Below are positions 1-6,627 of a stretch of 8,836 nt of DNA, one piece after another (the first letter of the stretch is position 1; each line of letters begins with the position of its first letter). A program made the translations under genes and the position numbers. This stretch comes from an uncultured Veillonella sp. (GTDB lineage: Bacteria; Bacillota; Negativicutes; Veillonellales; Veillonellaceae): contig CAKQBP010000045.1 of the NCBI GenBank assembly GCA_934216375.1, forward strand, positions 1-8,836, given 5' to 3'. The notes under the pieces were generated by a model, which worked only from the letters and a program-made list of their open reading frames with translations, was not told the origin of the DNA and did not search any database.

Positions 1-1469
1 GCCCATACACCTTGGTTTGTATTAGCTAAACGAAGATCTCCTAAACGGCGTTGTAAATCATTAGTATTACTCTTCCATGCCATAGCAGTCGATGTAAGAG
101 CAGATTTTGTGCCACTTACGAGTGATGATTCACTAGCACGATTAATCTTTGTTGTGTCACCCACAACAAGGCGCCCCTGTGCATCAAAATGATTTGCACC
201 AAGCTCTGCAACAGCACCTGGACTCGTAATACCTTCGTTAATTTGCACGGTTGCACTCAGTTTCTTGTCTTTCCCTGTATATTGTAATTTATTGGCTAAG
301 GTTTGTATTTCTTTACGGTAACTGGCATCATCTGTTAAGTTGGCGCCATCACCTTGTACCGTAATATGGCTATTATCTGCAGCATGCTCAACAACAATTT
401 GACCTTTCCCTGTTTCACTTGCTGGTACGCCGGACTTGTAAACAGCATTCACATAGCCGCTATAATTTTGAATTGTAATAGGCCGTGCATCGATAGGATG
501 AAGTATACCTGCTGCCGTTGGATTTGCACCGCCTACGAGATTGCGAACCTTACTGCCCTTATATAGATATGCTGCATTATCCCCAGATGGACGTTCTCTT
601 TTAGGGGTAGGACGCTCCATACCAATCCATTCATTATTCCAAGTCCCTCCATTTTGTAAGTAAATGTCAGCACCAGAATTATGAGGGTTCTTATTGCTTT
701 CAGCATATTCATTTAGTACAGCACCCGTAAGTTTAGAATTAGGTGTTGTAAAAGCTAATGCTATATTCGTTGGCACTTCGTTATGATTTGGATCACGACC
801 ATAATCCTTATTAATTAACCCTACATTACCAACAGCGACTAATTCTTTAGACCCTGGATGTTTACCATCAGAGCCAGTATTAACGTATACATCACCCTCT
901 TCTGCCACCACAGAGTAAGTATCAGAAGTTTCTAAAGGATGCGTGATAATACGTCCACCACCATTAACAATAATATGACCACGTTGATTAGCTTGTAAAC
1001 CGACACCGATAGCATCGATATCTACATTGCCTTTGACGTGAATATTAGTATCTCCATAATCTCTATCAGGATTGTCCTTGCTGAGTCTTGGCACTTTACC
1101 ACCGTAACCAGCATACACAGCGCTCATATAGTAATGACCGAGTTCCCTTTTTGAGGCTGGTGCATCATTTTTAAGGCGTACAATCAAATCTTTATCCACC
1201 GTCAATTGTGATCCAAATCCATTATAAATACCTGATACATTTTTAGTTTTACCTGTATCTGTTAAGCTTTTACCATGCACATTAACCGTCAAGGTATCTT
1301 CTATATGCTTAACTTCTGGTTGTGTTTGTACAGGTGACCCCATTGTTAATCCAAGCAATTCCTCCGCTTTATCACTTGTGGCATTAATTTCTGTAGCAAA
1401 TGCAGAGTAGGTCATTCCAGTTAATACCAACGCAGCCATCACAGCCGATATATTTTGTTGTAATTTCAT
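1..1469 (-). CDS. Autotransporter outer-membrane protein (type Va), 3' end cut by window
   Basis: This is a secreted surface protein whose C-terminal beta-barrel would carry its own N-terminal passenger through the outer membrane. I translated 489 complete codons from the ATG at 1469. Residues 1-25 form a signal peptide: MKLQQ, a hydrophobic stretch, then AFA before the likely cut at A25/T26. The passenger (about 26-468) is rich in Gly, Asn, Val and Thr with short beta-helix-like repeats (for example IIVNGGGRIITH), and I saw no cysteine in it. From about residue 470 the pattern NDLQRRLGDLR then GVWA is the usual opening of the autotransporter beta-barrel domain. The window ends there, so the barrel of roughly 270 residues lies outside. 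A Pro/Arg/Lys/Glu-rich loop sits at 284-294. The ribosome site is weak (AAGAGAGA, 5 nt before ATG). What the passenger binds cannot be told. Family call is firm; function is unknown. Confidence 0.88.
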   Translation of the reverse strand, partial: MKLQQNISAVMAALVLTGMTYSAFATEINATSDKAEELLGLTMGSPVQTQPEVKHIEDTLTVNVHGKSLTDTGKTKNVSGIYNGFGSQLTVDKDLIVRLKNDAPASKRELGHYYMSAVYAGYGGKVPRLSKDNPDRDYGDTNIHVKGNVDIDAIGVGLQANQRGHIIVNGGGRIITHPLETSDTYSVVAEEGDVYVNTGSDGKHPGSKELVAVGNVGLINKDYGRDPNHNEVPTNIALAFTTPNSKLTGAVLNEYAESNKNPHNSGADIYLQNGGTWNNEWIGMERPTPKRERPSGDNAAYLYKGSKVRNLVGGANPTAAGILHPIDARPITIQNYSGYVNAVYKSGVPASETGKGQIVVEHAADNSHITVQGDGANLTDDASYRKEIQTLANKLQYTGKDKKLSATVQINEGITSPGAVAELGANHFDAQGRLVVGDTTKINRASESSLVSGTKSALTSTAMAWKSNTNDLQRRLGDLRLANTNQGVW

Positions 1470-1519
1470 AAAAATCTCTCTTTCTTACCCCGCCTAATAC
1501 GAGGCTCTCACAGAACGCA

Positions 1520-1548
1520 TTTATACGTACACCCTAAAAATATAAAAA
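1520..1548 (-). promoter_or_regulatory. Possible promoter of the autotransporter gene
   Basis: Reading the minus strand, a -10-like TATAAA (1520-1525) lies 17 bp after a poor -35-like TTTTTA (1543-1548). The -35 falls in the T-tail of the preceding terminator, so transcription would restart right after upstream transcripts stop. Start would be near 1513, giving a leader of about 44 nt that holds a small GCCT/AGGC hairpin (1492-1505). The match is weak and this is a candidate only. Confidence 0.3.
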
Positions 1549-1580
1549 GGCCCCCTAAGTCCAACTTAGGAGGTCTTTTT
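1544..1580 (-). terminator. Intrinsic terminator after the DUF4198 gene (potentially bidirectional)
   Basis: Arms 1544-1560 and 1564-1580 pair over 17 positions with one mismatch and one G-T pair, around a 3-nt loop. The stem is GC-rich near its base and both ends are A/T runs, so on the minus strand it ends in five T residues and could also work on the plus strand. It lies 34 bp past the DUF4198 stop codon and separates that gene from the autotransporter. Confidence 0.9.
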
Positions 1581-1614
1581 TATTTCACACACTTAGTAAA
1601 TGGTATATCCTATA

Positions 1615-2334
1615 TTATTCAGGATTGATGATGAAGGACAATGCACTGAAGTATTTATTTTGCTCACCTTTAGTTTGAGTTGGGAAGCCCACTTCAACGC
1701 CTACTACGTTAAGACCATTAGCGCTTACTGCAACAGTTGCTTTACCGTTTTCATCAGCTTTGCTTTCGTTAGTAAGATCATTAATTACGTCTTTAATAAG
1801 AGGTGCATTTGCATATGGTTTACCGTCTTTCAAGACTTGGATTTCATATGTATCACCTTTTCTAAGAGTTAATGGGTTAACAGATGGAATGATTTGAATG
1901 AAAGCATCTTTATTATTGAAAGGTTTTGCTTCTGCATTCCAGTAGTGAACGTCATATTTAATGGCATGTGTACTTTTTTGAGCACCTGGTACTTCAGAGA
2001 TTGGTTTATGAACAGTTTTACCATCTTTGTCTTTTGTCCAATAACCATAGTCAAAGTCAGTTACTGTAATACCCAATTTATCATTTGGTACAACTACTAC
2101 ATTTTTTTCATGTTTAATAACTTGTACAGGAATTACCATGCCATTGTTATCTAAGCCAATGATGCTTTTTACCATTTCTGGGCTATACGCATCATCAACA
2201 GGACCTTCGCCAAGTACTAGCGCTTTTTCATCTAAGCGGTTAGCAAAGAATACGCCATGCGCATCAACGGAAGAGCACACACAACCTGCAGCTAAACCTA
2301 CTGCAAATAAAGAAGCTAAGATTTTCTTATTCAT
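1615..2334 (-). CDS. Secreted DUF4198 protein, nickel/cobalt-uptake-associated family
   Basis: The 239-residue product is an exported protein of the DUF4198 family (formerly confused with NikM), whose members often sit beside nickel/cobalt ECF transporters and are thought to handle the metal outside the inner membrane. I chose the ATG at 2334, not the upstream in-frame ATGs, because GGAGG (2340-2344) lies 5 nt before it and the product then starts MNKKILASLF, a good signal peptide. Family marks are AHGVFFANR at 25-33, LGEGPVDDAY at 41-50, DFDYGYWTK at 93-101, and a C-terminal beta-rich region ending YFSALSFIIN. Cleavage after VDA (23-25) would leave His26 as the free N-terminus, a known metal-binding arrangement in related proteins. 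C18 and C20 make a partial lipobox (LAAGC). No transporter gene is adjacent; it is a single-gene unit between two terminators. Metal identity is unproven. Confidence 0.85.
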   Translation of the reverse strand: MNKKILASLFAVGLAAGCVCSSVDAHGVFFANRLDEKALVLGEGPVDDAYSPEMVKSIIGLDNNGMVIPVQVIKHEKNVVVVPNDKLGITVTDFDYGYWTKDKDGKTVHKPISEVPGAQKSTHAIKYDVHYWNAEAKPFNNKDAFIQIIPSVNPLTLRKGDTYEIQVLKDGKPYANAPLIKDVINDLTNESKADENGKATVAVSANGLNVVGVEVGFPTQTKGEQNKYFSALSFIINPE

Positions 2335-2339
2335 AAGAA

Positions 2340-2344
2340 CCTCC
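2340..2344 (-). promoter_or_regulatory. Ribosome binding site fixing the DUF4198 start
   Basis: Minus-strand GGAGG sits 5 nt before the ATG at 2334. An in-frame upstream ATG lies immediately before this site (GATTATGGAGG), so the site can only serve the downstream start. Confidence 0.85.
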
Positions 2345-2378
2345 ATAATCAATAACTTATTTCAACAAACTTGATATT

Positions 2379-2407
2379 ATTATACAGCGTTACAAATATT
2401 TCGTATA
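2379..2407 (-). promoter_or_regulatory. Candidate sigma-70-type promoter of the DUF4198 gene
   Basis: A perfect -10 TATAAT (2379-2384, minus strand) is preceded at 17 bp by TATACG (2402-2407), which matches 3 of 6 bases of the -35 consensus. Transcription would start near 2372, leaving a leader of about 38 nt. The weak -35 would suit a promoter that is helped or controlled by a regulator. Confidence 0.45.
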
Positions 2408-2434
2408 TACCAATACCCCTATCAGCAAGTTATT

Positions 2435-2459
2435 ATGCGTATTTAGTATATTAACGCAT
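2435..2459. repeat. Inverted repeat ATGCGT-N13-ACGCAT upstream of the DUF4198 promoter
   Basis: Two 6-bp half-sites, 2435-2440 and 2454-2459, form a perfect inverted repeat with a 13-bp AT-rich spacer. The half-sites are 19 bp apart start to start, close to two helix turns, as for a dimeric DNA-binding protein. It lies about 28 bp upstream of the proposed -35. The regulator is unknown. Confidence 0.45.
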
Positions 2460-2480
2460 TTTTATACCCATTAATCATAA

Positions 2481-2496
2481 ATGATAAAATTATCAT
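2481..2496. repeat. 16-bp AT-rich palindrome, operator-like
   Basis: ATGATAA (2481-2487), AA, then TTATCAT (2490-2496) is a perfect palindrome. It resembles half-sites of Fur-family operators but the spacing is one base short of the usual 7-1-7 form. Together with the repeat at 2435-2459 it occupies the otherwise empty stretch between the DUF4198 promoter and the typA terminator. Confidence 0.4.
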
Positions 2497-2555
2497 CTAT
2501 TTTCATGGAGATATAATCCACAGGAATATGTTAGATAACAACTTATAGATTAGAT

Positions 2556-2584
2556 AAAAAAGGCGCCCCCTAAGGAGCGCCTTT
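2556..2584 (-). terminator. Intrinsic terminator of typA
   Basis: Arms 2559-2569 and 2574-2584 pair with one mismatch around the loop CTAA (2570-2573). The core GGCGC/GCGCC is GC-rich. On the minus strand the stem runs into six T residues. It starts 19 bp past the typA stop codon and ends typA transcripts before the DUF4198 promoter. Confidence 0.92.
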
Positions 2585-2602
2585 ATATATCTGCATGATA
2601 TA

Positions 2603-4414
2603 TTATTTTTTATTCTTTGCTGCTTTCGCACGTGCGTTGCGATCAAGGATTGTTTTACGCATACGAATGCTTTCAGGTGTTACTTCAACAAGTTCATCAT
2701 CGTTAATCCACTCAAGAGCTTGTTCCAAGGAGAAGATACGAGGTGGAGTCAAGCGTACCGCTTCATCAGAGGAACTGGAACGCATGTTGGTAACATGTTT
2801 TTTCTTACATGGGTTAACATCCATATCAAGTTCACGTGTATTTTCACCAATAACTTGGCCTGCATACACGTCTTGGTTAGGACCAACGAACAATGTACCA
2901 CGATCTTGAACGGAGTTCAAACCATATGGTGTGGTTTCACCATTTTCGAATGCTACCAAAGCACCACGTGTACGGGAAGGAATTTCACCTTTATATGGTG
3001 CGTAACCATGGAATACATGGTTCATGATACCATTACCTTTTGTAGCTGTTAAGAATTGTGCACGGAAACCAATCAAACCACGAGCAGGAACTACGAATTC
3101 CATGCGAAGATAACCGGCCAATTCAACCATGTTAGTCAACTCAGCTTTACGTTGACCAAGATTTTCCATTACAGTCCCCATAAACTCCTGAGGTACATCG
3201 ATGGTCAATGCTTCGAGCGGTTCACACAATTGATCGTTAATAGTTCTGAAAATTACACGAGGTTTTCCCACTTGTAATTCATAGCCTTCACGACGCATAG
3301 TTTCAATCAATACAGCCAAATGCAATTCGCCACGGCCGGATACTTTGAACGCATCTGCAGAATCAGTTTCTTCCACTTTCATGGATACGTTAGTTTCTAC
3401 TTCGCGGAACAAACGATCACGCAAGTGACGGGATGTAACAAATTCACCTTCGCGGCCTGCGAATGGAGAGTTATTTACGGAGAACACCATGGACAATGTC
3501 GGTTCGTCGATGGAAATGGATGGCAATGCTTCAGGATTTTCAGCATCCGCTACCGTTTCGCCGATATTAATATCGTCGATACCGGCAAAGGCGATGATAT
3601 CACCCATTTCAGCTTCATCAGTTTCAACGCGATTCAAACCATTGTATGTGTACACACGACCAATTTTCGCTTTACGAGTACTTTCACCATTCATGATAGC
3701 CACTTGTTGGTTGGTTTTCATTTTACCGCGAACGATACGACCTACGGCGATTTTACCGATGAAGTTATCGTAATCAAGTGTAGTTACCATGAATTGAAGA
3801 GGGCCTTCCATATCACCTTGTGGTGCAGGAATTTCGTCGATCAATGTCTTGAATAACGGTTCCATATTTACAGCTTCGTCATCCCAATTGGTTTTGGAAA
3901 CACCGGAACGGGCAGATGCGTAAACTACAGGGAAATCGAGTTGATCATCGTCAGCTTCAAGTTCCATAAACAATTCAAGGACTTCATCCTCAACCTCTTT
4001 AACACGTTGGTCAGGACGGTCGATTTTATTGATAACTACGATTGGTTTCAATTTTTGCTCTAATGCTTTACGCAAAACGTATTTAGTTTGAGGCATTGGA
4101 CCTTCGTAAGCATCTACGAGAAGCAATACGCCGTCAACCATGTTAAGTACGCGTTCTACTTCGCCGCCGAAATCAGCATGGCCTGGAGTATCAACGATGT
4201 TGATTTTGATGCCATCATGCATAACAGCAGTGTTTTTAGACAAAATAGTAATACCGCGTTCACGTTCCAAGTCGTTTGAGTCCATTACGCGTTCTGCTAC
4301 CTTTTCATTCTCACGGAACACATGGCTTTGTTTTAATAATGCGTCCACCAAAGTAGTTTTACCATGGTCAACGTGGGCGATAATCGCTACATTACGAAGA
4401 TTTTCGCGAATCAT
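2603..4414 (-). CDS. typA: Translational GTPase TypA/BipA
   Basis: The 603-residue product is a ribosome-binding GTPase of the EF-G/LepA group. In other bacteria it helps 50S subunit assembly and growth in cold or stress. The GTPase motifs are all present: AHVDHGKTT (13-21, P-loop), ERGIT (52-56, switch), DTPGH (75-79) and NKID (129-132), with SARSG near 166 as the G5 element. The middle and C-terminal parts carry the EF-G-like domains, with [20 protein letters not shown], then PARGLIGFR and the TypA-specific C-terminal domain with [19 protein letters not shown]. Length matches the family (about 600-615). The start is well supported by GGGAGG 5 nt upstream of ATG. It has its own promoter, a leader of about 89 nt and a strong terminator, so it appears to be mainly monocistronic, though no terminator separates it from the QueG-like gene upstream. 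Confidence 0.97.
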   Translation of the reverse strand: MIRENLRNVAIIAHVDHGKTTLVDALLKQSHVFRENEKVAERVMDSNDLERERGITILSKNTAVMHDGIKINIVDTPGHADFGGEVERVLNMVDGVLLLVDAYEGPMPQTKYVLRKALEQKLKPIVVINKIDRPDQRVKEVEDEVLELFMELEADDDQLDFPVVYASARSGVSKTNWDDEAVNMEPLFKTLIDEIPAPQGDMEGPLQFMVTTLDYDNFIGKIAVGRIVRGKMKTNQQVAIMNGESTRKAKIGRVYTYNGLNRVETDEAEMGDIIAFAGIDDINIGETVADAENPEALPSISIDEPTLSMVFSVNNSPFAGREGEFVTSRHLRDRLFREVETNVSMKVEETDSADAFKVSGRGELHLAVLIETMRREGYELQVGKPRVIFRTINDQLCEPLEALTIDVPQEFMGTVMENLGQRKAELTNMVELAGYLRMEFVVPARGLIGFRAQFLTATKGNGIMNHVFHGYAPYKGEIPSRTRGALVAFENGETTPYGLNSVQDRGTLFVGPNQDVYAGQVIGENTRELDMDVNPCKKKHVTNMRSSSSDEAVRLTPPRIFSLEQALEWINDDELVEVTPESIRMRKTILDRNARAKAAKNKK

Positions 4415-4450
4415 AAGATCCTCCCTTTAATTCTTTCAGTATATTCTATA

Positions 4451-4479
4451 TCACATAGCCTCTGTGAAAGTAGCTATGT
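4451..4479 (-). promoter_or_regulatory. Leader hairpins in the typA 5' untranslated region
   Basis: Two stems compete for the same bases in the typA leader. ACATAGC (4453-4459) pairs with GCTATGT (4473-4479), 7 bp with a 13-nt loop; TCACA (4451-4455) pairs with TGTGA (4463-4467), 5 bp with a 7-nt loop. Both lie between the proposed transcription start (about 4503) and the ribosome binding site. Pairing is seen directly; a regulatory role is inference. Confidence 0.4.
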
Positions 4480-4509
4480 AGGTATATTTTCCAAAAATGG
4501 CAACAGTTA

Positions 4510-4539
4510 ATTATAACGCAGTCTATAGAAAAAAGTCAA
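4510..4539 (-). promoter_or_regulatory. Sigma-70-type promoter of typA
   Basis: On the minus strand TTGACT (4534-4539, 5 of 6 to consensus) is followed after 18 bp by a perfect TATAAT (4510-4515). The start would fall near 4503, about 89 nt before the typA ATG. The -35 is flanked by A/T runs. This is the best promoter in the window. Confidence 0.8.
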
Positions 4540-4611
4540 AATAGTACACCTATTCTAATCATGGCAATTTCAACATTCGATTATACTTTTGACTCATCTT
4601 AGGACAAAAAC

Positions 4612-5559
4612 CTATTTACGCGCTATCGCCCGCTTAGCAGATTTACGCAACAACGGAATTTGTTTATCTGTTAAATGGAAACAGAATTTAGGAATCAGCT
4701 TTTTTATAATCTCCTCATCAGAGGCTTTCAAAATATATTCTGGCTGTAGCAACGGCTCTAATTCATCAAGTCCAGGATAATCCAGCCCTATGCTCCAGTC
4801 ATGATCTGCATTAAAAGGGCATGCATCCTGGCAGTTATCACAACCTAATATCCACGCCTCCAGCATATCGTCTGCGACACCATCCGGTAACTTACCATCA
4901 CCGAATGTATTAATAAAAGATACACAGGTTAACGGATTCATAGTAAACGGTGCAGATAAGGATTTTGTCCTACACCCTTGCTGACATAAATTACAAGAAT
5001 CCGGACATGGTGGTATCTCTAACTGTTGAATATACTCACAGGACTCATCAATTAAATAGCCTACCAGTTCATAGCTAGAACCTTTAGGTCCATAAAAAAA
5101 ATTATTTTTTCGATAAATGCCTAAACCAGCTGCTACCGAAGCGGGCCGCAACGGAATAATTCCGGCAGGTTTCGCCGTTTCACCGCCAATATATCGTATT
5201 CCATTTTCACCAAGCCAGACTTCAAAAGATTGCCGTCGTTTAAACTCATCACTGTGAGGAATATTTGACAAAGATAATAACAACCCTTTTGCATATCGGT
5301 TTCGAAGAGATACAGGAAACTTATAATCACCAAAATATTCAGTACAAACCACTATGGATTGTGCCCAAGGATACTTTTCTTTTAATGCTAAAAAATCTTT
5401 ACTATGCGCATATACCTCTTTACTTTCAGGTACATCTTCTAAACGCTTTATCAACCGTTCTTTATAAAAATCAAGTGCATCAAGAGGCACTATACCACAA
5501 CTGTCATACCCACACGCTAGCGCTTTATCATAAATCTCCTGGGCCAACAAAGTATTCAT
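4612..5559 (-). CDS. QueG-like double [4Fe-4S] protein (epoxyqueuosine reductase family)
   Basis: The 315-residue product belongs to the family of QueG, which uses cobalamin and two [4Fe-4S] clusters to reduce epoxyqueuosine to queuosine in tRNA. The N-terminal DUF1730-like part covers about 1-160, with AAGLGIYRKN (143-152) matching the family's AGxGxxGKN stretch. The cluster part has C185, C189, C192, C196, then C212 in TCVSFINTF, then C240, C243, C247 in GCDNCQDACPFN. Two oddities argue against a standard QueG. The VD(T/S)xP segment bearing the proposed catalytic Asp is replaced around KPAGIIPLR (130-138), and the first cysteine group is spaced x3-x2-x3 instead of x2-x2-x3. It also lacks room for the C-terminal HEAT-repeat part of long QueG forms. 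GGAGG lies 7 nt before the ATG. It may be a paralogue with another substrate. Fold is firm, reaction uncertain. Confidence 0.8.
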   Translation of the reverse strand: MNTLLAQEIYDKALACGYDSCGIVPLDALDFYKERLIKRLEDVPESKEVYAHSKDFLALKEKYPWAQSIVVCTEYFGDYKFPVSLRNRYAKGLLLSLSNIPHSDEFKRRQSFEVWLGENGIRYIGGETAKPAGIIPLRPASVAAGLGIYRKNNFFYGPKGSSYELVGYLIDESCEYIQQLEIPPCPDSCNLCQQGCRTKSLSAPFTMNPLTCVSFINTFGDGKLPDGVADDMLEAWILGCDNCQDACPFNADHDWSIGLDYPGLDELEPLLQPEYILKASDEEIIKKLIPKFCFHLTDKQIPLLRKSAKRAIARK

Positions 5560-5599
5560 ATCATCGCCTCCAAAATATGAACTAACTATAAACCTATCA

Positions 5600-5658
5600 T
5601 ACTCTTTTAAAAACTATAAAAAAAGATTTCTTATGAATCCGTCATCCTTAAAAGAGTA
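5600..5658. repeat. 11-bp perfect inverted repeat interlocked with the murB terminator
   Basis: TACTCTTTTAA (5600-5610) and TTAAAAGAGTA (5648-5658) are perfect inverted copies 37 bp apart. One copy lies in the loop of the murB terminator hairpin, the other beyond its T-tract, so the two pairings interleave in the order A-B-A'-B'. The outer copy overlaps a -10-like TATGAT (5596-5601, minus strand) that may serve the QueG-like gene; its -35 is poor. Confidence 0.65.
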
Positions 5659-5677
5659 ACATTACATAAGAAATCTT
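5618..5677 (-). terminator. Intrinsic terminator of the ylbF-murB unit
   Basis: A perfect 13-bp inverted repeat, 5665-5677 with 5623-5635, is followed on the minus strand by a run of seven T residues (5618-5624, partly in the stem). It begins 21 bp after the murB stop codon. The stem is AT-rich and the loop is long (29 nt), so it may be leaky or conditional compared with the compact terminators elsewhere in the window. Confidence 0.7.
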
Positions 5678-5697
5678 ATATTAGTATTTAATTTGTA

Positions 5698-6627
5698 TTA
5701 ATCTTCACCAATCATGCGTACTTCTGGTTCGAGATGTACACCATGTTGATCATACACACGACGTTGTACCTCACTAATCAGGTCAAGTACATCCTTCGCA
5801 CTTGCACTACCTGTATTAATTACGAAGCCAGCATGCTTATGAGATACTTGCGCATCACCTACAGACAAACCTTTTAGGCCTGTTTGTTCAATCAATGTAC
5901 CTGCAAAGTACCCTGGTGGGCGCTTAAAGGTTGAACCTGCACTGGCATATTCCAAAGGTTGCTTTGATTCACGTTTTTCTGTTAACTCATCCATACGTGC
6001 CTTGATGGCATCCTTGTCGCCTGGTTTGAGTGTCATAATGACTTCCCCAATAACTTCATGATTATCGTGGAATACACTATGACGATAAGCAAAGTCTAAG
6101 TGAGATCCATCATACTCTTTAATATTTCCTTGGAAATCTACGGCTCTCACGGCAGTAACTACATGGCTCATTTCCCCATCATAAGCACCTGCATTCATAA
6201 ATACGGCACCACCAAGTGTGCCTGGAATACCAATGGCAAATTCAAGACCAGATAAACTATTCTCCCAAGCAAATTCAGAAGCATCCTTTAACATATACCC
6301 GGAACCAATGCACAATGTGTTTTCGTTACGATCCATGATTTGGGTCATATGTCGAACTGATACGACAGCACCACGGATACCTCCGTCTTTCACTAAAATA
6401 TTAGATCCACAACCAATAATAGTTACAGGCACATCTAATTCGTGAATGGTACGAAGTGTAAAACTAAGTTCTGCCATCGTAGTAGGTTCAATAAATAAGT
6501 CCGCAGGTCCTCCAATTTTGAATGTCGTATGATGACAAAGAAGCTCCTGCTCTCGTACACGTGTACTTGGCAATTTTTCTAATAAAGCTGTTTGTAATAC
6601 CTTAATGTTTTGGTTGTTGTTCGCCAT
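5698..6627 (-). CDS. murB: UDP-N-acetylenolpyruvoylglucosamine reductase MurB
   Basis: The 309-residue cytoplasmic flavoenzyme uses NADPH and FAD to reduce UDP-GlcNAc-enolpyruvate to UDP-MurNAc, the second committed step of peptidoglycan precursor synthesis. FAD-binding motifs are HHTTFKIGGPADLFI (32-46), GCGSNILVKDGG (72-83) and GIPGTLGGAVFMNAGAYDGE (133-152). Likely catalytic residues are R182 in YRHS, S232 in SAGSTFKRPPG and E302 in LEPEVRMIG. The short YRHS context and GSTFKRPPG pattern fit the type II (Gram-positive-like) MurB form, and length is typical. The start at 6627 lies 26 bp inside the end of the upstream ylbF-like gene. The nearest purine-rich site, GAGGGG, is 16 nt upstream, too far for normal use, so translation is probably coupled to the upstream gene. 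It ends at an unusual terminator. Confidence 0.96.
   Translation of the reverse strand: MANNNQNIKVLQTALLEKLPSTRVREQELLCHHTTFKIGGPADLFIEPTTMAELSFTLRTIHELDVPVTIIGCGSNILVKDGGIRGAVVSVRHMTQIMDRNENTLCIGSGYMLKDASEFAWENSLSGLEFAIGIPGTLGGAVFMNAGAYDGEMSHVVTAVRAVDFQGNIKEYDGSHLDFAYRHSVFHDNHEVIGEVIMTLKPGDKDAIKARMDELTEKRESKQPLEYASAGSTFKRPPGYFAGTLIEQTGLKGLSVGDAQVSHKHAGFVINTGSASAKDVLDLISEVQRRVYDQHGVHLEPEVRMIGED

Noticed and set aside
354..566. Plus-strand frame of 70 codons inside the autotransporter gene
   Set aside because: The minus-strand frame is open without interruption from 1469 to the window edge and gives a clear autotransporter, so this is a shadow.
2481..2496. Classical Fur box
   Set aside because: Only half-site likeness to the Fur consensus; the spacing is one base short of 7-1-7 and the 19-bp box does not align, so I list it only as a palindrome.
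3320..3856. Plus-strand open frame of 178 codons opposite typA
   Set aside because: It lies wholly inside the conserved typA gene on the other strand, has no plausible ribosome site, and its Cys/Phe/His-rich composition is typical of an antisense shadow.
4140..4430. Plus-strand frame of 96 codons opposite the start of typA
   Set aside because: Antisense to the conserved GTPase motifs of typA, Ser/Arg-rich and without family resemblance; a shadow frame.
4599..4614. Short hairpin TAGG-acaaaaa-CCTA at the stop codon of the QueG-like gene
   Set aside because: A 4-bp stem that includes the stop codon and has no T-run after it cannot be called a terminator; read-through into typA remains possible.
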